DNA from: Pyralis farinalis
Lineage: Eukaryota > Arthropoda > Insecta > Lepidoptera > Pyralidae
NCBI GenBank assembly: GCA_947507595.1
Contig: OX382263.1
Span: 8,928,001-8,992,000 of the forward strand
Direction: 5' to 3'
Length of the DNA stretch: 64,000 nt
Shown: piece by piece, positions 42,117 through 53,380 of the stretch
Layout: each line of letters opens with the position of its first letter
Numbering within the stretch: the stretch's first letter is position 1
Position numbers and translations under genes: made by a program
Notes under the pieces: model-generated
What the model was told of the DNA's origin: nothing
Databases searched by the model: none
The model's input: the letters and a program-made list of their open reading frames with translations, nothing else

Positions 42117-42855
42117 AGCATATTTTTCGTGACTTCATTTTGACTTAATTAAATGAGCGGTTTAGCGGGCAGCTGCAACCTGTTACTTTTGTGTTACAGT
42201 ATCTTAAAATTTCACTCATCATTTTTTCATAACGCGCCTAAAGAAGTATTACTTCAATACAATTTCATAATCATTTAATTTAATTTGAATAAATACACGA
42301 TTCAGTAAAGCCACGTTTGAATTAATCCTATTTCGACCGTAATTTTTCAAATCACTAAACAGGTATCGTGACGTAGGTAACGAAAAAATTGTAGTCAGCT
42401 CCTGGTCTATGTACAAAAAATAATTTAAAAAAGCTTTGTATTATAGATCCCTGATGATTCCCCTACAGGGGAAAATTGTTTTGTATATAGATAGACTATT
42501 CATTTTTGACGATTGTATAAACTATAAGCGACATCCCTACGTGTTTAGGCTATTATCGTTCGCTCGGGGCTCCAGTCGGCCTACTTATTTGATTTTACTA
42601 TGGTCTGGTTTCCCTTTCTCTCACGCATACGGCAGCGGTAGACAGGCTCAATTGTAACTAAGAATAAAATATATTTTATAATCAATAAATGATTTTATTA
42701 ATAAATAACCTTTCCTTACATTATCATACTCGTATTAATATACATAAAATGTAAGTAATAATCTAAGCTTTTCTCAACTTAAACAATTTCAATATTAAAT
42801 AGTTCAACTTAGATTAGTTTAAGTTATTACTTCTGTCAGACGTCCCGAGACGCAC
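42117..42855. other. Non-coding, nothing recognised
   Basis: AT-rich. A 73-codon frame at 42436-42657 is not recognisable. Confidence 0.4.
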
Positions 42856-43012
42856 ACTTTTTTTTTGAAGTGAAAACTTCTTTACGGTCGTTGTGCACTT
42901 TTTGGGATGACTAAAAATGTTAAACTCGCTTCAGGACACATGACCCTAATGTAAGATTTTGATGAGAATTAGAACTTAAGTTCGCTGCAGCGCTAAAACA
43001 TTAGTTAGAAGA
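42856..43012 (-). repeat. Repeat D, first part
   Basis: ttttttttgaagtgaaaact to cgctgcagcgctaaaacatt, matching 50149-50280. It starts with a T run, so the poly(A) side is on the left. Confidence 0.75.
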
Positions 43013-43685
43013 AAGAAAGAAAATCATTTATTTGTACATCACACAACACTATACAATATATACGTAACTATGTTGTAAAGTTAATTAGACACAAAATCAA
43101 GACAAATATGCCAAAATACATAAAACAACTAATGATACCAGCTAACAGTATTATGCGATGTTACAAAATTGGTCTCGGCTCAGTATATTGTCAAAGCCTG
43201 TGTGACAGACCCGACACTGATATTCAGCCGAAACCAGTCTTTTGTGACACCACGGACGCAGCAAACAAAACACTATGTACTAATGAAATAATACATGTAG
43301 AGATTAAATTAAAAAAAGTATTAAATACACATAAATACCCTATTTCATAACATGTTATTTTTAATACCAAAATTACAGACTTTTAAGGATTATACCTAAG
43401 AGACTTCTGTGAGTTAAGTTGTATTACATGACGAATTGTACGTAAGCATATCAATAATTATTTCGAATGTAAACCGAGTGCCAAAACTGTAAGGAAGAAA
43501 ATAAAGTTCTCGACTTCGACAAATCACAATATTATTACGATTTAAATTCAATTAAAAGAAGAAAATCTAATTTCACGTATTAAGAATCACTGTAAAATAA
43601 GTTTAATTGAGCTGTCCCCGGCCACATACTTTCTGCGGAGCAAATGAGTTATGATTACCAATATACTGTAGGGGCAAATCGTTAA
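43013..43685 (-). mobile_element. LINE 3' fragment inserted in repeat D
   Basis: The unbroken copy at 50280 reads cattagttacctctaattg; here about 670 bp separate cattagtta from cctctaatta. The insert starts with the complement of a (ttctt)-type tail and aataaatgattttc. It probably is a 3' UTR; the 80-codon plus-strand frame at 43108-43350 is a by-product. Confidence 0.55.
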
Positions 43686-43910
43686 TCTTACTTACCTCTA
43701 ATTAAACAATTAAAACATGAAGCGCTAGATCGTTCATAGGGCATTATTTTCTCACGACCAAAACGTTGTAAGCGCCATGAAATTCTTGGCACTTACGCGT
43801 TTCGTTCAACGTACTCGTAGTTTATCAACATCGCTGTTTGGTCCGCATTTTCAAGTAATCACTTCTGCTGGCACTCCGGAGTGCAACCCGTTTTTTATTA
43901 TCCTTTGAAA
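43686..43910 (-). repeat. Repeat D, second part
   Basis: cctctaattaaacaattaaa, ccatgaaattcttggc and ctccggagtgcaacccgttt. Confidence 0.75.
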
Positions 43911-44224
43911 TTACTCCGTTCACTCTAGGAGGGAGTTCTTTTCACACCACCACCAGTGTGGTAGAGGCGAAAGATGTATGTTTGGAGCGGTGCACCTGGC
44001 GTACTATAGTCTCTGCCTACCGCAATGGGAGACAGGCGTGATGATACGTATTGTATACTTGTTACCGGACTCATCAAGCAGTTAAAGTATCTTTTAACTG
44101 CCATCCTTATAACATTTTATATTTATAATATGAGTCGTATAATAAAAAAACGACTTAAAAATTGTTGGCAGACAAAGTGTCGATGATTTTTTAAATGATA
44201 GAGATCTGTGACATTGTGACATGT

Positions 44225-44745
44225 GATTATTCAAATTACTTCACTTGAATTAAAAAACTGAGTTAAATAATTTATTTAACTCAATTGTTACAGACATTTT
44301 AATGACAGTTTTCAGGGTTCCGTACCCGAAGGGCAAAACGGAACCCTATTAGTGAGGCTTCGCTGTCCGTCCGTCCGTCCATCCATCCATCCGCCCGTCT
44401 GTCACCAGGCTGTATCTCATGAACCGTGATAGTTAGACAGTTGAAATTTATACAGATGATGTATTTCTATTGCTATACTAAAAAAATACTAAAAAATAGA
44501 ATTAAATAAATATTTAAGGGGGCTCCCATACAACAAACGTGATTTTTTTGCTCGTTTTTGCTCGATATTGCTAATGGCAACAGGTAGACGCAAATGAAAT
44601 ATTCACAGAATATTTAGTTATATTATATTCACAACAGACGTGTTATTTTTTCTGTTTTGATAGATTATGGTACGGAAACCTTCGTGCGCGAGTCCGACTC
44701 GCACTTAGCCGGTTTTTTAATTCAAGTGAAGTAATTTGAATAATC
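44225..44745. repeat. 33-bp perfect inverted repeat around an F2 copy
   Basis: 44225-44257 and 44713-44745 are exact reverse complements (gattattcaaattacttcac...). A near palindrome gagttaaataatttatttaactc-type hairpin lies just inside the left arm at about 44261-44284. Confidence 0.9.
44314..44712 (+). repeat. F2 repeat with internal insertion
   Basis: Normal ends; about 80-105 extra bases around 44550-44640 lie between two similar words, caacaaacgtg and caacagacgtg. Confidence 0.8.
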
Positions 44746-44754
44746 CTTTTTAAG

Positions 44755-44986
44755 GTTTCGTACCCAAAGGGTAAAACGGATGAACCGTGATAGTTAGACA
44801 GTTGAAATTTTCACAGATGATGTATTTCTGTTGCCGCTATAACAACAAATACTAAAAAATAGAATAAAATAAATATTTAAGGGGGCTACCATACAACAAA
44901 CGTGTTTTTTTTTTTTTGCTGTTTTTATAGATAATGTTATGGAACCCTTCGTGCGCGAGTCCGACTCGCACTTGGCCGATTTTTTA
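44755..44986 (+). repeat. F2 repeat, internally deleted
   Basis: tcgtacccaaagggtaaaac joins directly to tgaaccgtgatagttagac, so the TCCG run and its flank are missing. Confidence 0.85.
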
Positions 44987-45640
44987 TTATGGCCTCTGAG
45001 GTCAATTTTTTTTTAGTTTGTTAAATTATGAGATATTGTAAGCCATGTGGCAGTACATAGCTGATCCCATTGTATGTATGTCTGTAACACCTTTATTATT
45101 ATACCTACGTACCACAATAAAGAACGATTACGATAATATTCAAAATGTATTTGAATGTGGGACGGTAAACATATTCCGTGACTGTTGAACCTTGAGCTTC
45201 TAAAATACAAGATAATTAACTAAAGTCTCGCCCTTTCAGTTAGTTATTATTATGTATTTCGCTATAAAATACGCACGCTATACTCGTTAAAAACCCCTAT
45301 TATCACCTACGTATGTATATATAATAATAATAATAAAAACAATAATCTAACAGTCAGATATGATAGTTATGGCAGGTGTCCGTCCCTCTTCTGCAATAAT
45401 CCAGTACCAATAATCCCTCCAGACCTCATTACAATTGACTAATCATTTCCTACACATTCGCAAAAGTCCCAATACCTGCCGTGATCTGCTCATAGATATA
45501 TGGTTCTATCGATATTTTTAGGAGCGGGTCTCGGTGGGTGTACAACATAACATGAATCTTCTTAAAAGGGCCTCTACGCGTTGGATCCATATCCCCGCGC
45601 ACGCCTATCAAATGACCGGGATAATACCCGTGAATAAAAA
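44987..45640. other. Non-coding, nothing recognised
   Basis: AT-rich with (ATA)n at about 45321-45340. Confidence 0.4.
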
Positions 45641-45893
45641 TAAAATAATAATAATAAATATTGTCGCACAAATTACACAGCGCCACCTAGCCCCAAAGTA
45701 CAACTGATAAACATACGTAAATACATTTTTTTTTGTAAATACATACTTATTATACATAGGAAACACCCAGACCCAGACAAACAGACATGTTCATGCACAC
45801 AAATGTTTGTACTGTGTGTGAGAGTCGAACCCACGAGCGTTGGTGTCAAAGTAGCGTACCAACGCGTTTCACCACTGCGCCACCGAGCTCGTC
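45641..45893 (-). repeat. SINE A1, full length
   Basis: (ATA)n, cacagcgccacctagcccca, then head ending gccaccgagctcgtc. Confidence 0.9.
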
Positions 45894-45954
45894 TATATAT
45901 ATAAAGTACCCAGAGACAACAAGACTCTACTATTACGTAGGTAATACATTCAGT

Positions 45955-46659
45955 AGGCCAATTCTGCTAAATAACTGCAACTGCACGTTTAAGCCTGTCA
46001 CTTGAGTCGTGCAGGAATAGTGCAGTGCCGATAGGTGTATTCTACTAAAATTTCCTGCACTGCAACTGCGCGTATGCTGCACTGCAATTACCCTGCAACT
46101 GTGCGTATCCTGCAAATAAACTACTTAAAACCTGATATGTTGCCATATTTCAATCTAATAAAACTGAATTTTTATTTAACCAGTCAGAACCCGTTATATA
46201 CGTTTTCCCATACATGTGTTGACTCCTATAGTTTCACTATTGACCTTGGTTGCCGGAGTGGAGGTATTTCTAACCGAAAAGAAGCTTTACTTAATTATAC
46301 ATATTTATCCACAAACATCTCCCAAAACAAAGCAAATATAATTCATCGCCTCAGAATATTAATTTCACTTCGCAAAAGTTGCTCAAGAGTAACGTTAACA
46401 AAACTGCAAGTAAACTCCTTCAAAACGTCTGTCACCGGTATACAAATGTCAAAACAATTTATCAGAATACGATTATATTGCAGGGAACGTGCAGTTGCAG
46501 TGCAGGTTTTTTAACAGAATAGCGATTCATTTACTGCAACATTCCTGCAACGTCGCTGCTGTCAGATCGTTTAACAGAATACCGAAACGTCAAAATGTAC
46601 GCATTTTGACACACGCCGCGCTGCAGTGCAGTTGCAGTTTTTAGTAGAAGCGGCCCACA
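45955..46659. mobile_element. TIR element with repeated subterminal motifs
   Basis: Left end aattctgctaaataactgca...actgcac mirrors right end gtgcagttgcagtttttagtagaag. The words ttct(a/g)ctaaa and tgcaactgc repeat inward in both halves (46049, 46093; 46487, 46503, 46565), in opposite sense. About 700 bp, no transposase. The 159-codon frame inside has no recognisable domain. Target duplication is unclear. Confidence 0.65.
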
Positions 46660-46669
46660 GATTCTTTTA

Positions 46670-46830
46670 CGAGAGACCAGATACGGGGAAGTACCTCCAC
46701 ATCACAGAAAACCGCAGACAAAAACATCCTAGAGGGTTGTTGTGTTCCGAATGATTCTTCAATTCGCGTTCATTGGCTACGGTAACCGCTTTACATCAGG
46801 TGAACCGTATGCTTGTATTCTTAAAAATAG
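46670..46830 (+). repeat. SINE A2 fragment, internally deleted
   Basis: ggggaagtacctccacatca to gaaccgtatgcttgtattct. Confidence 0.75.
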
Positions 46831-47033
46831 TATGCAATAAATGATTGAATTAAGGTAATATAGATTGTTGTTTCTAATAGTTAGGTATTTAGATTCATCA
46901 AAAGTCCGTTTCCAAAAAACTTAGCTGAGTAATCCAAGGATATGTTCTTTGGAGCGTGAAGTTGGCAGCACTCAGGGTCGCTTGACCTCGTGATTTGGTT
47001 AACTAGCCTAATTTGCATTAGTTAACTAGTGCA

Positions 47034-47300
47034 CTTTTTTTTTTCGACGCATAGCAAACAAGCATACGGTCCGCCTGATGTAAAGCAGTTACCGCAGCCT
47101 ATGATCGCTAGCAAGAATAATGTTACTAGCGCGTTGCTACCCCCACTGTCAACACAGCAACTCCTCATCTTCTGGTGACCTCACTCACTAGCAGGAACAC
47201 AACAACCCTCCAGGGAGTTGTTATTTGGCTGCCGTCTTATGTGAGGTGCAGGTACTTCCCCAGTCGGGCTAACGTCGTGCCCTACCTCTCTTTAAACTTA
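47034..47300 (-). repeat. SINE A2
   Basis: aagcatacggtccgcctgat to gggctaacgtcgtgcccta. Confidence 0.8.
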
Positions 47301-47524
47301 ATTATGTGATCATCATTATCACCCGAACGTTAAACCCTTTCGCTTCGCAGTCCAGGGTCCGTCTTCTCCATTACGCGTGGTCTTCGATGTCGGTTACTGT
47401 GAGACCATTGATGCACATGTCTTCCCTCACGATGTCAAGCCAGCACTTCTTGGACCTCCCTATCCTACCGGGACCCGGCGGAGGTGGCATGGCTAGACGT
47501 TTGTTCCCCACGTAACTTTTCAGT

Positions 47525-47960
47525 TTTCGTAAGTAGATATGGCCCACCTGGTGTAAAGCGGGTACCGTAGCCTATTAACGCTTGCGATATATTAAGTACT
47601 AGCTGTGCCCGCGACTTCGTCCGCGTGGAATATTATTTATTTTTATTAATGAAAATAAAGAAGTTTTCTAACATAAAAGTAGCCTAAGTTACTCCTTATT
47701 ACATTAGCTATCTGCCAGTGAAAGTCCTGTCAAAATCGGTCCAACCGTTTCAGAGATTAGCCGGAACAAACAGACAGACAGGGAAAAATTGTAAATATAT
47801 TCATTTTGGTATATGTACCGTGTATACATCCATATGCATTTAGTAAAAAGCGGTTATTTTAATATTACAAACAGACACTCCAATTTTATTTATCTGTATA
47901 GATCACTCGTGCGATGCCTACTCTGCTGCTTACACAGCTCTCAACTCCTTGGGAACTTTG
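47525..47960 (-). repeat. SINE A2 tail, interrupted
   Basis: tggcccacctggtgtaaagc to gatatattaagta, then after the insertion tcactcgtgcgatgcctact to caactccttgggaac. Confidence 0.8.
47599..47902 (+). mobile_element. ctagctgtgcccgcg repeat inserted in SINE A2
   Basis: Starts ctagctgtgcccgcgacttc, contains aatcggtccaaccgtttcag and gacagacag, and ends at tgtataga. The SINE continues exactly at 47903. Confidence 0.75.
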
Positions 47961-48110
47961 TGTTTTCCTTCATCGCCGAGCTAGTGATAATTACAAATAT
48001 GTACGTAAGTCCGAAAATACAAATTCAGTGGTACACGCCGGGATTCAAACCATGAACCAGATGGTTAACAAGCTGCTTCCTTATCCACTAGACTATGACT
48101 GTTCTAGTGT
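47955..48110 (-). repeat. Repeat B
   Basis: ttttccttcatcgccgagct, gtacgtaagtccgaaaatac, box-B complement gggattcaaacc. Confidence 0.75.
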
Positions 48111-48176
48111 ACATAGGTCATCATTGCAATAAATATGAAGTACAAAGTGAAGACTGTAATACAATGCATAGCCTTC

Positions 48177-48240
48177 TGAACCCGTTATATACCTTTTCCC
48201 ATACATTTCGCGGTCATATATGACCACACGGGTTTCGAAG
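48177..48240. mobile_element. Short palindromic element (aacccgttatat)
   Basis: Near-identical to 17462-17528. Ends are ccttctgaacccg and cgggtttcgaagg, a 13-bp imperfect inverted pair. Confidence 0.6.
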
Positions 48241-48459
48241 GGTTAATGATAATGACAGCACGTTAATGAAACATGTTAATCTGTAAGTATGTCTGTGCGT
48301 CACGTCATAACACATGTCCTTCATGCCGCAAAATAATGCGACGCACTAAATCCAAGACAAACACTTTCGTCAAATGTCACATACTATCGTATTGAGGAAC
48401 TCGTTGGCGTGTCATTGCTCTTTTTATACCCGTCAAATGGCAAACAAGCGTGTGGCCAT

Positions 48460-48632
48460 AAAGAAAATAACCAATATAGAACCGATGAAACGATATTGCC
48501 TCGTAACACAACTCAACGCGACGGGTAGGGGGTTAAAGCAGAACGCCTCGTTCTTATTGGCGAATTCGCGGATTAACATCGTACGCTTATCGACTTATTG
48601 GTTGGAAATATTCTCCCATTGGTCAGTAGAGT
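48460..48632 (+). repeat. Repeat E
   Basis: Shares cgacgggtagggggttaaa, ttcttattgg, cgacttattggttgg and ttctcccattgg with 55900-56062. Confidence 0.55.
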
Positions 48633-48645
48633 AGAGTATATTTTG

Positions 48646-48700
48646 ACGAGCTCGGTGGCTCAGTCGTGAAAGACGCGACCACCAATGCTTCTGGTATCTA
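48646..48700 (+). repeat. SINE A head fragment
   Basis: gacgagctcggtggctcagt, then truncated. Confidence 0.8.
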
Positions 48701-48776
48701 CTGCGAATGTTCATAGTTTCCTATTGCAATAGGAACGACGGAGTCCGCTACCGACTGCCGTCAGATCACTGCTGCT

Positions 48777-49576
48777 CAGTGGCGTGCACAGAGATTTTTG
48801 ACAGGGTAGGCAGATTTTTTTTAAAGCTATTAACTTACCAAAAAATACAGAATGTTGATTTTGGTTACCCAGTCTTGTGGAAATAATGATGTATGTGATC
48901 ACTTGTTTTTATTCACCGAACACTACACACACCACATGAACAACTTTCGCAGTGAATATCATCTATATTTATCAACTTTAAAACTTTAAAATCTTATTTC
49001 GTCTGCTACCAGTCAATCGATTCAAAACAAAAACAATGGCGGCCGTCTTAAAATCAAAATAAAATTAACATCAATTTTATACGAAAAAAAGAAATGGCAA
49101 TATCTTTCACTATAATTATATGCAGCAAACTACTTTTTAAAATAGTTACGTAGCAATGCTCGCGACACTTAGGTAATTTACGTTATAGTTCAGCTGCAAA
49201 GACATTGTCTATACTATGCAATAGTGTGCGTTATTTGTGTTATTGTGGGCAATGTAATTACAGGAATGCACACTACAGTATTTGTATTAACAACACGGCA
49301 CACATACGTAAATTTAGCCAGAAATAGTTAGTGTCTTCCGCCGTTAAAAGCTGCCAATGCGGCGCTGGTGTAGCGTAGCGCCTAGCTGCGATTTGAATAT
49401 GACTAGCGATGATTTTAATAATTTACCGATACCGATAGATGGAGCTGTTTTTAATTTTTTGTTTTTGATACGAAATATTAGTTAAAAACTATGTTTAAGA
49501 ATGAAACATCGGATGGTATTTATCAAATTGATAGGGTAGGCAATGTCTTTTTGTCTATATGGAGTGCACGCCACTG
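48777..49576. mobile_element. Non-autonomous hAT element, 800 bp
   Basis: Terminal inverted repeats cagtggcgtgcac (48777-48789) and gtgcacgccactg (49564-49576) are identical over 13 bp and are flanked by an 8-bp direct repeat ctgctgct at 48769-48776 and 49577-49584. An 8-bp duplication and CAGTGGCG-type ends are diagnostic of hAT transposons. No transposase frame is inside. A word gacagggtaggcag / gatagggtaggcaatg recurs near both ends in direct orientation. Confidence 0.85.
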
Positions 49577-49603
49577 CTGCTGCTTATAGGGAAACCAACT
49601 TTT

Positions 49604-49936
49604 GATAAGCTCGGTGGCTCAGTCGTGAAAGACGCGACTTTGACACCAACGCTCGTGGGTTCGATTCCCACACAAGACAAACATTTGTGTGCATGAACAT
49701 GTCCGTTTGTCTTGGTCTGGATGTTTTAAGAGAGGTAGGGCGCATCAAAGCAGCCCGTCTGGGGAAGTACCTCCACCTCACAGAAAACCGCAGCCAAATA
49801 ACAACAGCCAAAAGGGTTATTGCATTCCTGCGTGTGAGTGAGGTTTACAGGAAGCTCATAAGGAGTTGCTGTGTTAGATGCAGAGGTGGCATCACGCGAA
49901 TGACACGTAATGAATTGCAAGCTATTATAGGCTAAA
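49604..49936 (+). repeat. SINE A2
   Basis: Head gataagctcggtggctcagt to aatgaattgcaagctattat; tail end missing. Confidence 0.85.
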
Positions 49937-50148
49937 TAATCTATCGACTGTACGGGTTTTGTTCCGATGAGGTGTTCGATATAATGAGTATAGCTTCCTC
50001 CTGGAACCGCATCGCTCACGTACTTTTTCAACGGGTTTCCAACGACTAACATCTATAGGTCCTGAGGTACCTCGTGGAGAGGCTGACATGTTGTGGAGTA
50101 GTCCTGGGGAGCTAGGCAGCACTGGGGTTGCTTGTATTTCCTGTTACA

Positions 50149-50608
50149 GTTTTTTTTTGAAGTGTTAACTTCTTTGGCGGCGTTGTGCACTTTTTGGGAT
50201 GAGTAAAAAATGTTATACTCCCGTCACGACACACACAAAGAATTAGAACTTAAGTTCGCTGCAGCGCTAAAACATTAGTTACCTCTAATTGAACAATTAA
50301 AACATGGATCGCTAGATCGTTCATAGGCTATGAATAAATTTCACAGGTCATTTTCTCGCGACCAAAACGTTGTAAACGCCATGAAATTCTTGGCGCTTAC
50401 GCGTTTCTGTCAACGTAGTTTATCAACATCGTTGTTTGGTTTAAGCGGTTCAGGGCGCTCGCGCGAGTGTGCGTGTGTGTTTGTTAGACATGGGTAACTC
50501 AGTAAAAATTCGTGCGAAATTATTCCCTAACCATTCCAAAATATTCAAAACTGCACAACGTTAATGTTCAACTTTTCACTTCTGCCGGTACTCCCGGAGT
50601 GCAACCCG
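50149..50608 (-). repeat. Repeat D, unbroken copy
   Basis: T run and gaagtgttaacttctttgg at the left, cggagtgcaacccg at the right. It defines the repeat that is interrupted at 42856-43910. Confidence 0.75.
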
Positions 50609-50609
50609 T

Positions 50610-50971
50610 TTTTTTTTTATACAACGTCGTGAGGCATACAAATATACGGCTCATCTGATGTAAAGCGGTTACCGTAGCCTATGAACGCTTGTTGCTAACA
50701 CAGAAACTCCTTAGGACTTTACTGGTAACTTCACTCACTCGCAGGAACACTACAACCCTTCAGGGAGTGGTTCTTGTTTGCGGTTTTCTGTTACGTGGAG
50801 GTACCTTAGTTTTCCGCACGTCCGCTTTGAAGCGCCCACCTCTCTTAAAAACACCCAGACCACGTCAAACAGACATGTTCATGCACACAAATGTTTGTCC
50901 TGTGTGGAAATCGATCCCACGAGCTTAGGTGTCAAGGTAGCGTTACTAACCACTGCGTCAGCGAGCTCGTC
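50610..50971 (-). repeat. SINE A2, full length
   Basis: T run, tail, middle and head ending cagcgagctcgtc. Confidence 0.9.
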
Positions 50972-51293
50972 GAAACGCATGAACTACCAATTGTCTCCGC
51001 ACAAAGTAAGTTAGATAAAAAGGATATATAAGTTGCAAATTGCTTGAATTGGCCAAACTTCGCTAATCTCTCAGCAAACATAAATCTCCAATAACATTAC
51101 ATAATTGTATGACCCCCATTCTATTTAAGCGTTTTTAGGGTTCTGCATCTCGAAAGGAAAAACGGAACTTGTATAGGATTACTTTGTTGTCCGTTTGTCT
51201 GTGTTAATATCAAATACTTCAGGCCTGCAATTCCTTCAAACTGTGAATAATCAAATTTCTAAGTCAATGCAATCGAAAGATACGGCTGTTTAT

Positions 51294-51566
51294 AATAATA
51301 AATAATAAATAAATATAGTCGGACAAATTACACAGCGCCATCTAGCCCCAAAGTAAGCGAAGCTTGTGTTATGGGTACTAGACAACTGATAAACATACGT
51401 AAATACATTTTTTTTTTGTAAATACATACTTATTATACATAGAAAATACCCAGACCAAGACAAACAGACATGTTCATGCACACAAATGTTTGCCTTGTGT
51501 GGGAATCGAACCCACGAGCGTTGGTGTCAAAGTAGCGTCATTCACGACTGAGCCACCGAGCTCGTC
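51294..51566 (-). repeat. SINE A1, full length, nested
   Basis: Nearly identical in plan to 22957-23232 in the other orientation. Confidence 0.9.
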
Positions 51567-51699
51567 GAATTCGTTTATGCCACGTTTATGCGCATATTTT
51601 GACACTCCTAAGAGAATCAAAACCTATTGGGTACCTCCCGTTGACCTAGAATCATGAAATTTAGTATGAAGCAGGGTCACGTAGCACAAGTAAAGGAAA

Positions 51700-51890
51700 A
51701 AAATGGTTGTCTGTAAAGTCTGTTTACGGACGATAATTTTACGTGAAAACGTCATAAGAAAACATTGAAAAGTTGACAAAACAGTTCACGTGTAGGTTGT
51801 GTGCTGCCGCTGTCTCTCTTAGAAGAGAGTCAAAAGCCGAACGCTTACGCCGATCGTACCTCTCTATCGCTTGTTTTACTTTTTTTTAAT
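51700..51890 (+). repeat. Repeat F3, nested and deleted
   Basis: gtttacggacgataatttta to cgctgtctctctta, then a deletion to gagagtcaaaagccgaacgc. Confidence 0.7.
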
Positions 51891-52012
51891 TTACTTGTGT
51901 ACCGTAAATTTGTAGTTACATCACAAAAAAAAAATGCGAAACTAATTTGCAGAAATATTTTTATACAGAATTCTCGGTGCGCGAGTCGGACTCGCACTTG
52001 ACGGCTTTTTAG

Positions 52013-52317
52013 TACCTCCACTGTGACGTCACTGCTATGTTTTCCCGCTTTTTATATGTTCAAGGCTGCCTTGTGGTTGGCCGTGTAATAATATTATTTT
52101 ACGATTCAATTAGTGCTGACACTTGAATTAATGTTCTAAGGTACATAGGTTTAAACTACAAATTTAATTTTGTGTTAACTTAGTCATTTATTGGTCTCGT
52201 GATCATTATACCTAACCTAGGTACAAAATAAATGTCTAAGTTGAATAAATACGGGCTGTGTGGGATGCGAGGCAATGGTACCTATTTATTGGCATTGTAG
52301 GGTGATAAAACATAACA
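52013..52317. other. Non-coding, nothing recognised
   Basis: Single-copy-looking. Confidence 0.35.
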
Positions 52318-52600
52318 TATGTATGTATATCTTCACGCTAGGTCCCTTGCGAGGTAGGCAGAGAGACCCGAGTGTCATAAGACGCGGTCTTTATGCTTCT
52401 CACTCGCTTTTTTAACATTTATAAGTCTTTTCATGCACGCTCGCCGGTTCCCAGGGCTTCTGATGTCACCTTCTGATGAAATACGACCAATTCGGTCATG
52501 GCATGGTAGGTGAGTATTGGTCTTCCTCGGCTCCTACGTCCTTCCACTCTCGTACTGTATATCTGTTTCTTCATTTTTTCATCTTACGTTCTTCCTAAAT
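52318..52600 (-). pseudogene. LINE-R C-terminal fragment, CATA-type tail
   Basis: tatgtatgtatatcttcacg then cgctaggtcccttgcgaggt, then coding complement to ccttccactctcgtactgta. Confidence 0.8.
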
Positions 52601-52689
52601 CGAATAAATAAAATGGTATCGTCTGTTTGTAATGTCATAGTAACAGCTTTTTACTAATGTACATGAATGTATTCAATACTCATACCAAA

Positions 52690-52900
52690 ATATTCTTTCT
52701 GTCTGCCTGTTTGTCTGTTCTGTCAGCTCAAATCGCCGAAACGGTTGGACTGAGTAACTTAGGCTTCTTTTAGTTTAGAAAAAGAATTAGAGTCCCACGG
52801 GAAAAGAATAAACCCCATGAAATTGGGAACAAATTTTAATTAGGTACACGCGGACAAAATCGCGGGGGTCCACTTGTCACTGGACCCTCGTGGGTACTTA
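52690..52900 (-). repeat. ctagctgtgcccgcg-type repeat, fragment
   Basis: ctcaaatcgccgaaacggtt and cgcggacaaaatcgcggg recall the ends of 47599-47902 inverted. Confidence 0.45.
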
Positions 52901-53139
52901 GACGCTTCCTATATTTTTTTTAAAGAAATCATCAATTAGATACTTACATCCAAATCGCCACATCTATTCCATTGGGGTTGGCAGAGTCTATGGAATGCCA
53001 CATGCTCCGATCCAAACATACGTCTCACTTCTTCCACACTCATCAACCACTGCATCGTGCATGCGATTTCAGGTGCTTTTAATTTTGCACTCTATCAGCA
53101 CATCACCAATTTGATCTTCATGTGTGTGTCTATTTATAT

Positions 53140-53300
53140 GCAGATAGGATGCAGGAAGAAAGAAATAGGAGCAATGTAGGAGCCGAGGAAGGCCAAGACC
53201 AGCATGCATGAGAAGAGCTGTGCATATTAAACAAGCGAGTGAGGTGTCTAGAAACCGAGTCATTTATCGTTCCGCAAGAGATTTGGCATGAAGTTACAAA
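53140..53300 (+). pseudogene. LINE-R C-terminal fragment, deleted
   Basis: gtaggagccgaggaaggcca jumps to gcatgcatgagaagagctgt, then gagatttggcatgaagtta. Confidence 0.75.
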
Positions 53301-53380
53301 TACATCGGCTAGCCCCTGTCGATATCTCCACTTACTCTTACTCCTTACACTTATTTCGTACCTCTTTCGTCATTCATTCT

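Larger units (their letters stand above)
51134..52012 (+). repeat. F2b repeat with two nested insertions
   Basis: gggttctgcatctcgaaagg begins it; cgcatattttgacactccta follows the first insertion (SINE A1) and the end gcgcgagtcggactcgcact follows the second (F3). Confidence 0.75.

Noticed and set aside
43108..43350. 80-codon reading frame with several Cys
   Set aside because: It is antisense to what looks like the 3' region of a LINE insertion.
46035..46514. 159-codon reading frame
   Set aside because: It lies inside a TIR element, uses the subterminal motif arrays as codons and has no transposase motif.
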